A stretch of DNA of 64,000 nt from Planctomycetota bacterium. GTDB taxonomy: Bacteria > Planctomycetota > SZUA-567 > H5-PLA8. Each line of letters starts with the position of its first letter. Positions within the stretch are counted from its first letter, which is position 1. Location: contig JAKLKQ010000007.1 of assembly GCA_023150555.1 (NCBI GenBank), positions 1 through 64,000 of the forward strand, read 5' to 3'. Shown here piece after piece: positions 1 to 7,639 of this stretch. A program made the translations under genes and the position numbers. The notes beneath the pieces are model-generated. The model was not told the DNA's origin and made no database searches. It saw nothing but the letters and a program-made list of their open reading frames with translations.

Positions 1-24
1 CGTCGCGCAGCACCTCGTGATTCA

Positions 25-58
25 CGAAATTTCGCGAGCAACTCGCGAAATTTCGCGA
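25..58. promoter_or_regulatory. Direct repeat of a palindromic operator-like motif
   Basis: The 13-bp sequence CGAAATTTCGCGA occurs at 25-37 and again at 46-58, exactly 21 bp (two helical turns) apart. The second copy lies in a perfect 16-bp palindrome at 43-58. Such phasing is typical of a site for two dimers of a repressor. It lies beyond the 3' end of the adjacent minus-strand gene, so it most likely serves a gene left of the window. The function is inference. Confidence 0.4.
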
Positions 59-102
59 CTGACGTTTTTTGTCGGTTCGCAACGCGCAGAAATTTTCGAG
101 CG

Positions 103-1281
103 TCACTTTTTCGGATCGGCGGCCGGTTCGAGGAGCTTGTCGCGCTTGATGAGGCCGGCCAGGAAGGCCGTGAAGCGGCGGCAGCCGCGCCGCGCCAGGT
201 GGCCGTAGTCGAGGTAGTCGATGTCCTCGAGCCCGCACTCGCTGGGGTAGCGGTAGACGTAGACGGGCACGCCAAGTTCCTGACCCAGCGCGTGCAGCGC
301 GTCGGCGTGCTGCCGGTATTCGACGGGATGGTACTTTTCGACGCAGTCCTGGTGGATCTTGCGGTTGGGCATCTGCACAATGACGAAGCGCCCGCCGTCT
401 TCCTTCACCATCCGCGCCAGCTTTCTAACGTGCTCCAGCATCAGGGGATGCGTGTCGAAGTTCTCGTAGAAGCCGTCCACACGTTCGCGGAACTTTTCCA
501 ATTCCTCGCTCGGCGGACCCAGCTCCTTGTCCTTGTGTTTTTCGGGGCGCTGCACGAGGTGCTCGTCGGTGATGACGAGTTGCTTGCCCGGGCTGGCGCC
601 GAAAAAGTTGACCGCGATCGCCTTCGGGATGTAGCGCAGCTTCAGGCGCATCTGGAAGACCCAGTCGGTCAGCATGGTCGTGCGCAGCAGATCGAGTTGC
701 TCGTGCTTCATGCTCATCCGTTGGTCTTCCATCTCGGCCCACTTTTCGTCGCTAACGTCCTCGGGCTTCTGGAGTTGCGGCATCGCGCCCGGAGGCAGCA
801 AGCGCAGGCGTTCGTCCAGCGGCGCGCGCAGGAAGTAGCGCCAGCCCAGGCCCCAGCCGCTGCTGAAGTGCCACTCGTCGCTGAAGTAGATGACCAGCTT
901 GGCCTGCTTCATCCGCTCGCGGTGGTCCTCGTAGAAGCTCAGCCCGTCGTAGGGCCGCGCCCCCGCCAGCCCCAGGTTCATCGTGCTCCATTCGGGCAGG
1001 CCCAGGGCCTTGTCGAGCGGCGCCGGCGCGACGGCGTCCTCGGCCCGCGACGTGCCCACGATCACGACCTGCGGGTGCTCGAAGAGCGGGATGACCTTCG
1101 TGTCGTAGAAGGTCGTCAGCCCCAGGCGGCTGGTCGAGTCGACTAGCAGCCACGCGTCCGGCAGCGCGCGCAGGCCCAGTTCGAGCCCGGCGATCAGCGC
1201 GACGACGCTCAGCGCCGTGGCCGGAAACGGAGGCCTGAAGCCCTGAAACGACTCAAAATTGAAAATAGATGAACGGGACAT
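103..1281 (-). CDS. SGNH-hydrolase-like membrane-anchored protein, partner of MBOAT acyltransferase
   Basis: This is a 392-residue protein with one hydrophobic segment (about residues 20-40) followed by an extracytoplasmic domain. It has a GTSRA motif at residues 76-80, resembling the GDSL/SGNH nucleophile block with Ser78, and a C-terminal D-x-x-H (Asp358, His361) that would complete a Ser-Asp-His triad. Proteins of this design (AlgX/AlgJ- and DltD-like) pass acetyl or other acyl groups onto surface polysaccharides together with an MBOAT protein. The gene overlaps the upstream MBOAT gene by 29 bp in the same orientation, so the two are co-translated. The polymer substrate is not known. The family call is by motif and context. 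Confidence 0.7.
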   Translation of the reverse strand: MSRSSIFNFESFQGFRPPFPATALSVVALIAGLELGLRALPDAWLLVDSTSRLGLTTFYDTKVIPLFEHPQVVIVGTSRAEDAVAPAPLDKALGLPEWSTMNLGLAGARPYDGLSFYEDHRERMKQAKLVIYFSDEWHFSSGWGLGWRYFLRAPLDERLRLLPPGAMPQLQKPEDVSDEKWAEMEDQRMSMKHEQLDLLRTTMLTDWVFQMRLKLRYIPKAIAVNFFGASPGKQLVITDEHLVQRPEKHKDKELGPPSEELEKFRERVDGFYENFDTHPLMLEHVRKLARMVKEDGGRFVIVQMPNRKIHQDCVEKYHPVEYRQHADALHALGQELGVPVYVYRYPSECGLEDIDYLDYGHLARRGCRRFTAFLAGLIKRDKLLEPAADPKK

Positions 1282-2719
1282 TTTCCGTTCTCCGCATCAT
1301 GATCACCCACACGAGCAGGACCAGAAACCCTATGATCCGCAAGGGTTTGCGCCATTGCAGGATGACCGTGTGGCTGCGCTTCCAGTACTGCGGGATGTCG
1401 ACGAGCACCATTAACGTCAGGAACGCGCCCAGGAACAGGTTTATGTCGTCGGCGTCGAAGGAGATCGCATCGGTTCCCAGCGCCTTTGACGACGGCCAGG
1501 TCAAGAGGCCCTTCAGGTACGCGTACGCGATCTCGAAGCTGCCGGTCTGGTAGCTGCCCGCGCGGAAGAAGATCCAGGTTAGCGCCACCAGGTGGAACGT
1601 GACGACGACCTTCACCAGGTAGGAGAGCCATTGCTTGGCGTTGGTCTTCGGCGGTACGTCGAAAGGCTTTACGCCGCTGAGGATGCGCTTGTGGACCGCC
1701 AGGTAGATCCCGTGAAGAGCGCCCCAAACCACGAAGGTCCAGTTCGCGCCGTGCCACAACCCACCCAACAGCATCGTCAGGAAGAGGTTGCGGTACGCCA
1801 TCCCCGGCCCGCCGCGGTTGCCGCCCAGCGGGATGTAGAGGTAGTCGCGCAGCCACGTCGAGAGGCTGATGTGCCAGCGCCGCCAGAACTCGGTGATGCT
1901 CGCGGAGAAGTACGGCTGCTGGAAGTTCTCCATTAGGTTAAAGCCCATCATGCGCGCCAGCCCGCGCGCGATGTCGCTGTAGCCGCTGAAGTCCGCGTAA
2001 ATCTGGATGGAGAAAGCATATAGGCCGATCAGCAGTGCGGAGCCCGTGCACTGCGAGGGGTTCGAGAAGGCCTCCTGGGCCATCGGCGCCAGCAGGTCCG
2101 CCACCGCGACTTTCTTGAAGAGGCCCACGACGATCAGCGCGGCGCCCTCGCTCCAGCCCTCCCAGGTCATGCGCCGCGGCTGCTGCACCTGGGGCAGGAG
2201 GTTCGTGGCGCGTTCGATGGGCCCCGCCACCAACTGCGGGAAGAAGCTCACGAACAGCGCGAATTCGGAGATGCTCCGCGCGGCCTTCAAGTCCCGGCGG
2301 TAGACGTCGATGACGTAACTCATGGTCTGGAACGTGTAGAAGCTGATGCCAACCGGGAGGATAACCGTCAGGGTCGGAGCATGGGCCTCGACGCCCATCG
2401 ACGCCAGGGCCGAGATGGCAGAGTCGATGAAGAAGTTGTAGTACTTGAAAAAGCCGAGCAGGCAAAGGTTTACAACAACGCTGACCCACATCCAGCGCCT
2501 CCGTCGGACGGGGTCTTCGTTTCGGTCAATGATCGTCGCCGCGTAGAAGTCGACCACCGTGCTGAAGCCCATGAGGGAAAGGAAGCGCCAGTCCCACCAG
2601 CCGTAGAAGACATAGCTGGCGACCAGCAGCATGCGGTTTTGCCAGCGGTGCGCCAGCACGCCGTACAGGCCCATGACGGCCAAGAAGAAGACCCAGAAGG
2701 TCCAGGAGTTGAAGAGCAT
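1253..2719 (-). CDS. MBOAT family O-acyltransferase (AlgI-like)
   Basis: This is a 488-residue polytopic membrane protein that begins MLFNSWTFW, the usual AlgI/DltB-like opening; this decided the start at 2719 over longer upstream frames. The MBOAT core is clear: an FWRRWH block with His283 and a GLWHGANW block with the expected catalytic His323. Members move acyl groups from a cytoplasmic donor across the membrane to an extracellular acceptor sugar. With the overlapping SGNH gene downstream it forms a two-gene acylation module, probably O-acetylating exopolysaccharide or O-antigen. The divergent neighbour is an O-antigen ligase/polymerase-like gene, which fits. Confidence 0.88.
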   Translation of the reverse strand: MLFNSWTFWVFFLAVMGLYGVLAHRWQNRMLLVASYVFYGWWDWRFLSLMGFSTVVDFYAATIIDRNEDPVRRRRWMWVSVVVNLCLLGFFKYYNFFIDSAISALASMGVEAHAPTLTVILPVGISFYTFQTMSYVIDVYRRDLKAARSISEFALFVSFFPQLVAGPIERATNLLPQVQQPRRMTWEGWSEGAALIVVGLFKKVAVADLLAPMAQEAFSNPSQCTGSALLIGLYAFSIQIYADFSGYSDIARGLARMMGFNLMENFQQPYFSASITEFWRRWHISLSTWLRDYLYIPLGGNRGGPGMAYRNLFLTMLLGGLWHGANWTFVVWGALHGIYLAVHKRILSGVKPFDVPPKTNAKQWLSYLVKVVVTFHLVALTWIFFRAGSYQTGSFEIAYAYLKGLLTWPSSKALGTDAISFDADDINLFLGAFLTLMVLVDIPQYWKRSHTVILQWRKPLRIIGFLVLLVWVIMMRRTENVPFIYFQF

Positions 2720-2943
2720 GTAAGGCCGCGATCCGTCCGGCGGCGCAGGACTTCCGCCGGAAGGTCCCCTGTTTAAAGCTGCGATGGAATCGGGCAGCCA
2801 AGCCGTTCGCACGGCACGATTTGGGAGATTCTAGGTGTGCTACCCTTATCGTCCAAGACATTTTCGCTCGGAAAGCAGGGGTGAGCGGCGAGGGCGGAGG
2901 TGCAAGGACTGGCCGACCTCCTTGCCGGGCCACCGCTGAACTT

Positions 2944-2977
2944 TTGACCACGCCAACCCTCGAACGGTTGGTATGTT
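2944..2977 (+). promoter_or_regulatory. Possible promoter/operator before the O-antigen ligase gene
   Basis: A TTGACC hexamer at 2944-2949 is followed by a perfect inverted repeat CCAACC/GGTTGG (2953-2958 and 2966-2971) and a TATGTT hexamer at 2972-2977 that touches the ATG at 2978. The hexamer spacing is 22 bp, longer than the sigma-70 norm, so the promoter reading is weak. The inverted repeat could be an operator. Confidence 0.25.
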
Positions 2978-4492
2978 ATGACTTCAATGAGCGACGCGTC
3001 TGAAGCCAACGTCCCCGCGCCCGTGGCATCACTGGCGGACGATGCCGGCGGCGGGGACCGCTTCGCCAAGGTGCGTGCGTGGCTCCTGCTCGCGACCGTG
3101 GCGTTGATGTCCCTCAGCGCCAACGTCGGGCCGCTGATGCGCGACCTCCTGCCGGACTCGTTAAAGGGCATGCTGCCGGGCTTCCTGAAGAAGATCGCCG
3201 AGACCGGCAAGCCGTTGTACCTCTCGCCTTTCGACGTTCTGCTGCCGCTGATGGTGCTCTGCCTGCTCTACGAACTCGTGAAATGTCGCGTGCGGCTGCG
3301 TTCGGTGCCCGTGCCGAACCTCGTGTTGGCTGCCATCGCGGTGGCCTCGATCCTGTGGGCCACGCCGAGGGACCTGGGTGTGTGGTACCGCTCGGCCTGG
3401 TTCAGCACCGTGCTGCTGGCCTTCCTGGGCGTGTGGGTCTTCCGCGCGCTGGTGCCGGGCGTGCAGGCCTACCGGCGCTTGGCACTGCTGCTGGGCGCCG
3501 CGCTCGCGCTTTGCTTCCTCTACGCGTTGTACCAGTACGTGCAGCCGCGCGGGCGCCCGCTGGCGCCGGGCGAGGACGATCTCGCGCTGGCCGGCGGCGT
3601 CACCGACGTGCGCCTGGGCGGCTGGTACGCCTACCGCGGGCATCTGGCCGCGCAGGTAGCGATGTTAGTCCCGGCGTGTGCCGCCTTTGTGGCGCTGGAC
3701 CGGGACCCGGCGGTGCGCTTCGCGGCGCTGTCGTTGGGCACACTGGCGCTGTGCGTGTGCCTCAGCGGCGGCGGCTACCTGGGCGCGAGTGTGGGCGTGC
3801 TGGCCGTCGCGGGGGCTTTGGGTGCGAGCAACGTCGAAGGCCGCTGGCGCCGGGCCGGTCTGGCCGTAGCAGCGCTGCTCTTCGTGACCACCGTTCTGCT
3901 GCCACGGCTGCCTCGGGACAACCCGCAGGTGCTGTGGCGTTCAGTTACGCTCTATGTGCCCGTCGACGCGCCCGAAGGCACGTACCCCGACGATGTTACG
4001 ACCGACCGCCTGCGCCGGCACCAGGCGGTGCTCAACCGGCTGCGCCAGGACGGCACGTGGATGCGCGGCGTCGGAGCGGGGAACTTCCAGGGCGCCATCT
4101 CCGCGGACTACTACAAGCGCCCTTACGAGAAGCCCTCGGTGCGCACCGACTACGAGGCCATGTGGGGCACGCAGGGCGACGAGCCCATGGCCTTCGGGCT
4201 GTGGGAGACGACCGCGCTGGAACTGGGCGCCTGGGGCATGGTTGCATTGGCCTGGGTCTTCCTGGCCTGGGCGGCGGCGGCGCTGGCGGCCTTCGTCCGA
4301 GCCGGCCCCAACGAGCATGTGCGCCGAACGCTGGCGCTGGCCAGCCTGGGCGCGGCGGCGGGCGCGCTGGTCTTCTCGCTGTACGGCACCCCCTTGGCGC
4401 GCGGCATCGGCGGAACCTTCGCGTTCTTCATGGGCCTGGCGCTGTATCTGAATACCTGCCCGAGCGAAGCGCATTCCGAAGAAAACCCCTAA
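2978..4492 (+). CDS. O-antigen ligase / polymerase-like membrane protein
   Basis: This is a 504-residue protein with about ten or more hydrophobic segments spread over the whole length and one large soluble loop (about residues 325-405). The loop and its flank carry the usual pattern of WaaL/Wzy-type proteins: a glycine-rich GVGAGNF stretch, then an E-x-G motif (ALELGAWG) just before the last helices. Such proteins join undecaprenyl-linked glycans to lipid A core or polymerise repeat units in the inner membrane. A second ATG at 2987 is an alternative start; neither has a strong ribosome-binding site. It is divergent from the acylation pair. Ligase and polymerase cannot be told apart from sequence alone. 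Confidence 0.7.
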   Translation: MTSMSDASEANVPAPVASLADDAGGGDRFAKVRAWLLLATVALMSLSANVGPLMRDLLPDSLKGMLPGFLKKIAETGKPLYLSPFDVLLPLMVLCLLYELVKCRVRLRSVPVPNLVLAAIAVASILWATPRDLGVWYRSAWFSTVLLAFLGVWVFRALVPGVQAYRRLALLLGAALALCFLYALYQYVQPRGRPLAPGEDDLALAGGVTDVRLGGWYAYRGHLAAQVAMLVPACAAFVALDRDPAVRFAALSLGTLALCVCLSGGGYLGASVGVLAVAGALGASNVEGRWRRAGLAVAALLFVTTVLLPRLPRDNPQVLWRSVTLYVPVDAPEGTYPDDVTTDRLRRHQAVLNRLRQDGTWMRGVGAGNFQGAISADYYKRPYEKPSVRTDYEAMWGTQGDEPMAFGLWETTALELGAWGMVALAWVFLAWAAAALAAFVRAGPNEHVRRTLALASLGAAAGALVFSLYGTPLARGIGGTFAFFMGLALYLNTCPSEAHSEENP

Positions 4493-4555
4493 AAGGCCCG
4501 CTCTGGCGTTCGTATTATAGAAGGACGGTATTCCTATTCTTTGGAGGGGCCCTTC

Positions 4556-5506
4556 ATGATCGCGTGCGACGGCCTGACGCGGTACTACGGCAGCTTCCGC
4601 GCGGTGGATGCGCTGTCGTTCACCATCGAGCGCGGCGCGGTCTGCGCGCTGGTCGGCCCCAACGGTGCGGGCAAGTCCACCACCATGCGCATGCTCAGCA
4701 CGCTGCTGCGCCCCAGCCGCGGTCACGCCACGGTGGGCGGCTGCGACGTGGTGAAGGACCGCGAGGGCGTGCGGCGCCAGATCGGCTACCTACCCGAGAC
4801 CTTTCAGCTCTACGAGGACATGCCCGTCGAGCGCTACTTGCACTTCTTCGCGCGGGCCTACGGCCTGGACGCGCGGCTGGCCGCGGAGCGCATCGCGGAC
4901 TACCTGGAGCGCCTGGGCCTGCTGGGCAAGCGCGCGGAGAAGGTCGGGGCGCTCTCGCGAGGCATGCGCCAGCGCCTGGGCGTGGCAAAGAGTTTCCTGC
5001 ACGACCCGGACGTGGTCTTTCTGGACGAACCCGCCAGCGGCCTGGATCCGGTGGCGCGCACCGAGCTTCGGGACTTCCTTAAGTTCCAGCAGCACCTGGG
5101 CAAGACCGTCGTGGTCAGCAGCCACGTGTTGAAGGAACTGGCCGACTTCTGCGACCACATCGCGATCATGCAGGACGGCCGCCTGGTGGAGTACGGGCCG
5201 CTGTCCGGCGAGCAGGGCGTGCTGGCGCGGTACGGCGAGGCCGGGCGCGGCGGGAAGGCCTACGTGCTGAAGCTCCTCAAGGACGCGCCGCGCGCGGAGC
5301 TCCTGATGAAGGAGTTCCCGGGGCTCACCAACCTCAAGCGCCTCGACGTGACGCTGACCTTCGAGCTGGCCGGCGGCGAAGAAGCCGGGGCGGCGCTGCT
5401 GGGCCACCTGGTGGGGCAGGGCTTCCAGGTCACGCGCTTCGCGGAGGAAGAGGTGGACCTGGAGCACGTCTACCGCAAGGCCAGCGGCGGAAGGGGCGAG
5501 GTGTGA
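4556..5506 (+). CDS. ABC transporter ATP-binding protein
   Basis: This 316-residue protein has a complete nucleotide-binding domain: Walker A GPNGAGKST (34-42), signature LSRGM (133-137), Walker B VVFLDEP (153-159), D-loop SGLD and H-loop His190. A C-terminal extension of about 90 residues is typical of ABC-2 ATPases. I chose the ATG at 4556 because GGAGGGG lies 6 nt upstream; a TTG at 4541 would put that site inside the gene. The stop overlaps the GTG of the first permease by 4 nt, so it powers the two downstream permeases. The substrate is unknown. Confidence 0.9.
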   Translation: MIACDGLTRYYGSFRAVDALSFTIERGAVCALVGPNGAGKSTTMRMLSTLLRPSRGHATVGGCDVVKDREGVRRQIGYLPETFQLYEDMPVERYLHFFARAYGLDARLAAERIADYLERLGLLGKRAEKVGALSRGMRQRLGVAKSFLHDPDVVFLDEPASGLDPVARTELRDFLKFQQHLGKTVVVSSHVLKELADFCDHIAIMQDGRLVEYGPLSGEQGVLARYGEAGRGGKAYVLKLLKDAPRAELLMKEFPGLTNLKRLDVTLTFELAGGEEAGAALLGHLVGQGFQVTRFAEEEVDLEHVYRKASGGRGEV

Positions 5507-7611
5507 GCGCCGCGCATTCCGACGACCGCACGCTGCTGCGGCACCTGGGCCAGCCGTTCTACTTCCGGCACACGCCGCCGCTGGCGCTGCGCCGCGGGGC
5601 GTTCTGGCTCGGCTTCCTGGTCATCATCGGGATCGTGCTCATCAACATCCTGCTGATGCCATACCCGCGCGAATCGACTCCGCGGTACCTGCGCGACCTG
5701 CTGGGGTGGGGCCGGGGCTACGAGACCTACGAGGCCGGTGCGCAAGGCATCGCCACCCAACTCCTGTTGATCTCGACGGCGCTGTCGAGCATCGTCGCGC
5801 CGCTGTATGCGACCTATTCGCTGGCGATGGAGCGCGTGGGCGGGACGATCGAGTTCCTGAAGCTCTCACCCATGTCTACGCTCAGCGTGGTGCTGGGCAA
5901 GATGTTCGCGCCGGCCTATCTGCTGCACCTTTTCTCGGGCGGCCTGCTGCTGTTGGCGGCGGCCATTGGCTTCGTCGGCGGGTACGGCCTGGGCGACCTC
6001 TCCCTGACGCTGCTGTCGATCGCGTGCGCCACCGCCACGGTGCACGCGGCGGGCGCCTTTCTGGCCTGCGCCACCACGGCCTTCCGCGGCTTCGGGCCTG
6101 TAGTGGGCCTGATCGGCGTCGGGGTGCTCGTCTATTGTCTCCCCTTTGCGGCGTTTTACGAGGCTTCCGTGAGTTACATGCGTTACCTGTCGCCCTTCGG
6201 CACCATGGATGCCGTCCTGTGGAAGGATTCCGCTTCCAGCCAGTGGTACGGGCGCGTCATCGACGAGTTCTTCGGCCTGCGGGGCGCCATCGGGCCGTCG
6301 ATCCTGCTGATCCACGGGACGCTATCGGCCATTCTGGTCTGGGCGGCCGCGCGCTGGCTCGACCATCCCGAGGGCACCGCCCTGCCGAGGAAGGGCTACC
6401 TCATTCTTCTGGGGCTGGTCTTCCTGGTCGCGCTGGGCACCGTGCCTAACTCGGGCCAGCGCGTGGGCCAAGGCTTCATGAACCAGGGCCTTATGCCCCA
6501 GGCAGCAATCCCGTCCGTGGCAGGCGCATCCGAGCGCACGGGGTTCTGGGGTCCCAGTGTTTCCTGGGAAAACGCCATGGGTATCGTGCTCATCGCCGGG
6601 CTTGCGTTCTGCCTGTTCATGATCCTGGACCACCCCCACCGCCGCGAGTTGGTTCAGGAGGAATTCAGCGAACGCGCTGGAGGCCGCGAAACGGGCCGGG
6701 TGCTGCGCATGGGCCATGCGTACTTCGCCGGAACGCTGACCGTGGGCGTGCTGGCCGCGGGCCTGGCCTGCCAATCGTTCACCCGATTCGGCACAACGCC
6801 GGAGTTCTGGTCCTGGGTCCTGACGCTGGGCATCGGGGTATGGGCCGTGCTCTTCCTCAGTCTGGTGTTGGAGACGGCGTGGGTGCGTTACCGTTCGGCG
6901 GCCGGCCGCGCGATGGCCGCGGCCGTGATGGTCGCGCTTTTGGTCGGTTCGCTGCTGTATCCGCTCATCGACTGGGCGCAGAAGGACAGCGCCTTCTGGT
7001 CTGCGTACTACCACAAAACGCAGATGTGGGCGCTGCAAGCCAATATCACGACCCTAAAGACGGAACTCGCTGCGTTGCAGGGCGTCGCCGACGACACCCT
7101 GCTGAGCACGGTCACGCTACCCAGCGCCTCGGCGGGGGGAAACACGGGTGGCCAATTCTATAACCTTCAATACTACTTCAACCGCTATAAGGACCCGGCG
7201 ATGGCCAACGCGACCGTCGGCCAGTACCGCATGGAGATGGAATCCCTACAGAATAACTTTCAGCAGCAGCAACAATATTATTCGGTGTACGGCTTCGGCT
7301 GGAAGAGAGCGAGTGTGGAGCGCTACCTGGCGGACATGGCCACGCCCGAGGCCCACGCTGACCTGGGTGCGGAGATGCGATCGGCGCCGTTCGCGGTGAT
7401 CCTGAAATACCACGCCTCGGTGCTGCTGTGGTATCCGCTCCTGCCGCTGATGGCCTGCGCCTTCGTGATCTGGTTCCGCCGGCGCACGTACCGCGCGCTG
7501 GAAAAGGAGGCGCTGGAGGCGCTGAAGCAGGCGCCGCCCCCACTCCTGCCCGCGTCGAACGCGGCGGCCAGCGAACCGCCCAGCGGCGCGATGCCTGCGG
7601 CGAGCGCCTGA
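5503..7611 (+). CDS. ABC-2-like membrane permease, copy 1 of a duplicated pair
   Basis: This is a 702-residue multi-span membrane protein starting at a GTG that overlaps the ATPase stop (GTGA), so it is translationally coupled. Hydrophobic helices occupy most of residues 25-500. A hydrophilic stretch (about 500-625) is predicted to be extramembrane, and a final helix sits near 630-660. It carries LSPMSTLSVVLGKMFAPAY, also found in the next gene. Large ABC-2 permeases of this kind often export lipids or polysaccharides or belong to gliding/secretion systems, but no family-specific residue identifies the substrate. It probably dimerises with copy 2. Confidence 0.75.
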   Translation: MSAAHSDDRTLLRHLGQPFYFRHTPPLALRRGAFWLGFLVIIGIVLINILLMPYPRESTPRYLRDLLGWGRGYETYEAGAQGIATQLLLISTALSSIVAPLYATYSLAMERVGGTIEFLKLSPMSTLSVVLGKMFAPAYLLHLFSGGLLLLAAAIGFVGGYGLGDLSLTLLSIACATATVHAAGAFLACATTAFRGFGPVVGLIGVGVLVYCLPFAAFYEASVSYMRYLSPFGTMDAVLWKDSASSQWYGRVIDEFFGLRGAIGPSILLIHGTLSAILVWAAARWLDHPEGTALPRKGYLILLGLVFLVALGTVPNSGQRVGQGFMNQGLMPQAAIPSVAGASERTGFWGPSVSWENAMGIVLIAGLAFCLFMILDHPHRRELVQEEFSERAGGRETGRVLRMGHAYFAGTLTVGVLAAGLACQSFTRFGTTPEFWSWVLTLGIGVWAVLFLSLVLETAWVRYRSAAGRAMAAAVMVALLVGSLLYPLIDWAQKDSAFWSAYYHKTQMWALQANITTLKTELAALQGVADDTLLSTVTLPSASAGGNTGGQFYNLQYYFNRYKDPAMANATVGQYRMEMESLQNNFQQQQQYYSVYGFGWKRASVERYLADMATPEAHADLGAEMRSAPFAVILKYHASVLLWYPLLPLMACAFVIWFRRRTYRALEKEALEALKQAPPPLLPASNAAASEPPSGAMPAASA

Positions 7612-7639
7612 CGGGCAGCGTCCGGATAGGGGAACAGGT

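Noticed and set aside
3079-5082. Long open frames antisense to or out of frame with real genes (also at 9800-11542, 12957-15575, 30673-33366, 34968-37211, 38010-40010, 45109-47325 and 59591-61786)
   Set aside because: They are frame shadows in G+C-rich DNA. Their proteins are low-complexity Ala/Arg/Gly/Pro sequences without domains, while the overlapping frames encode recognised families.
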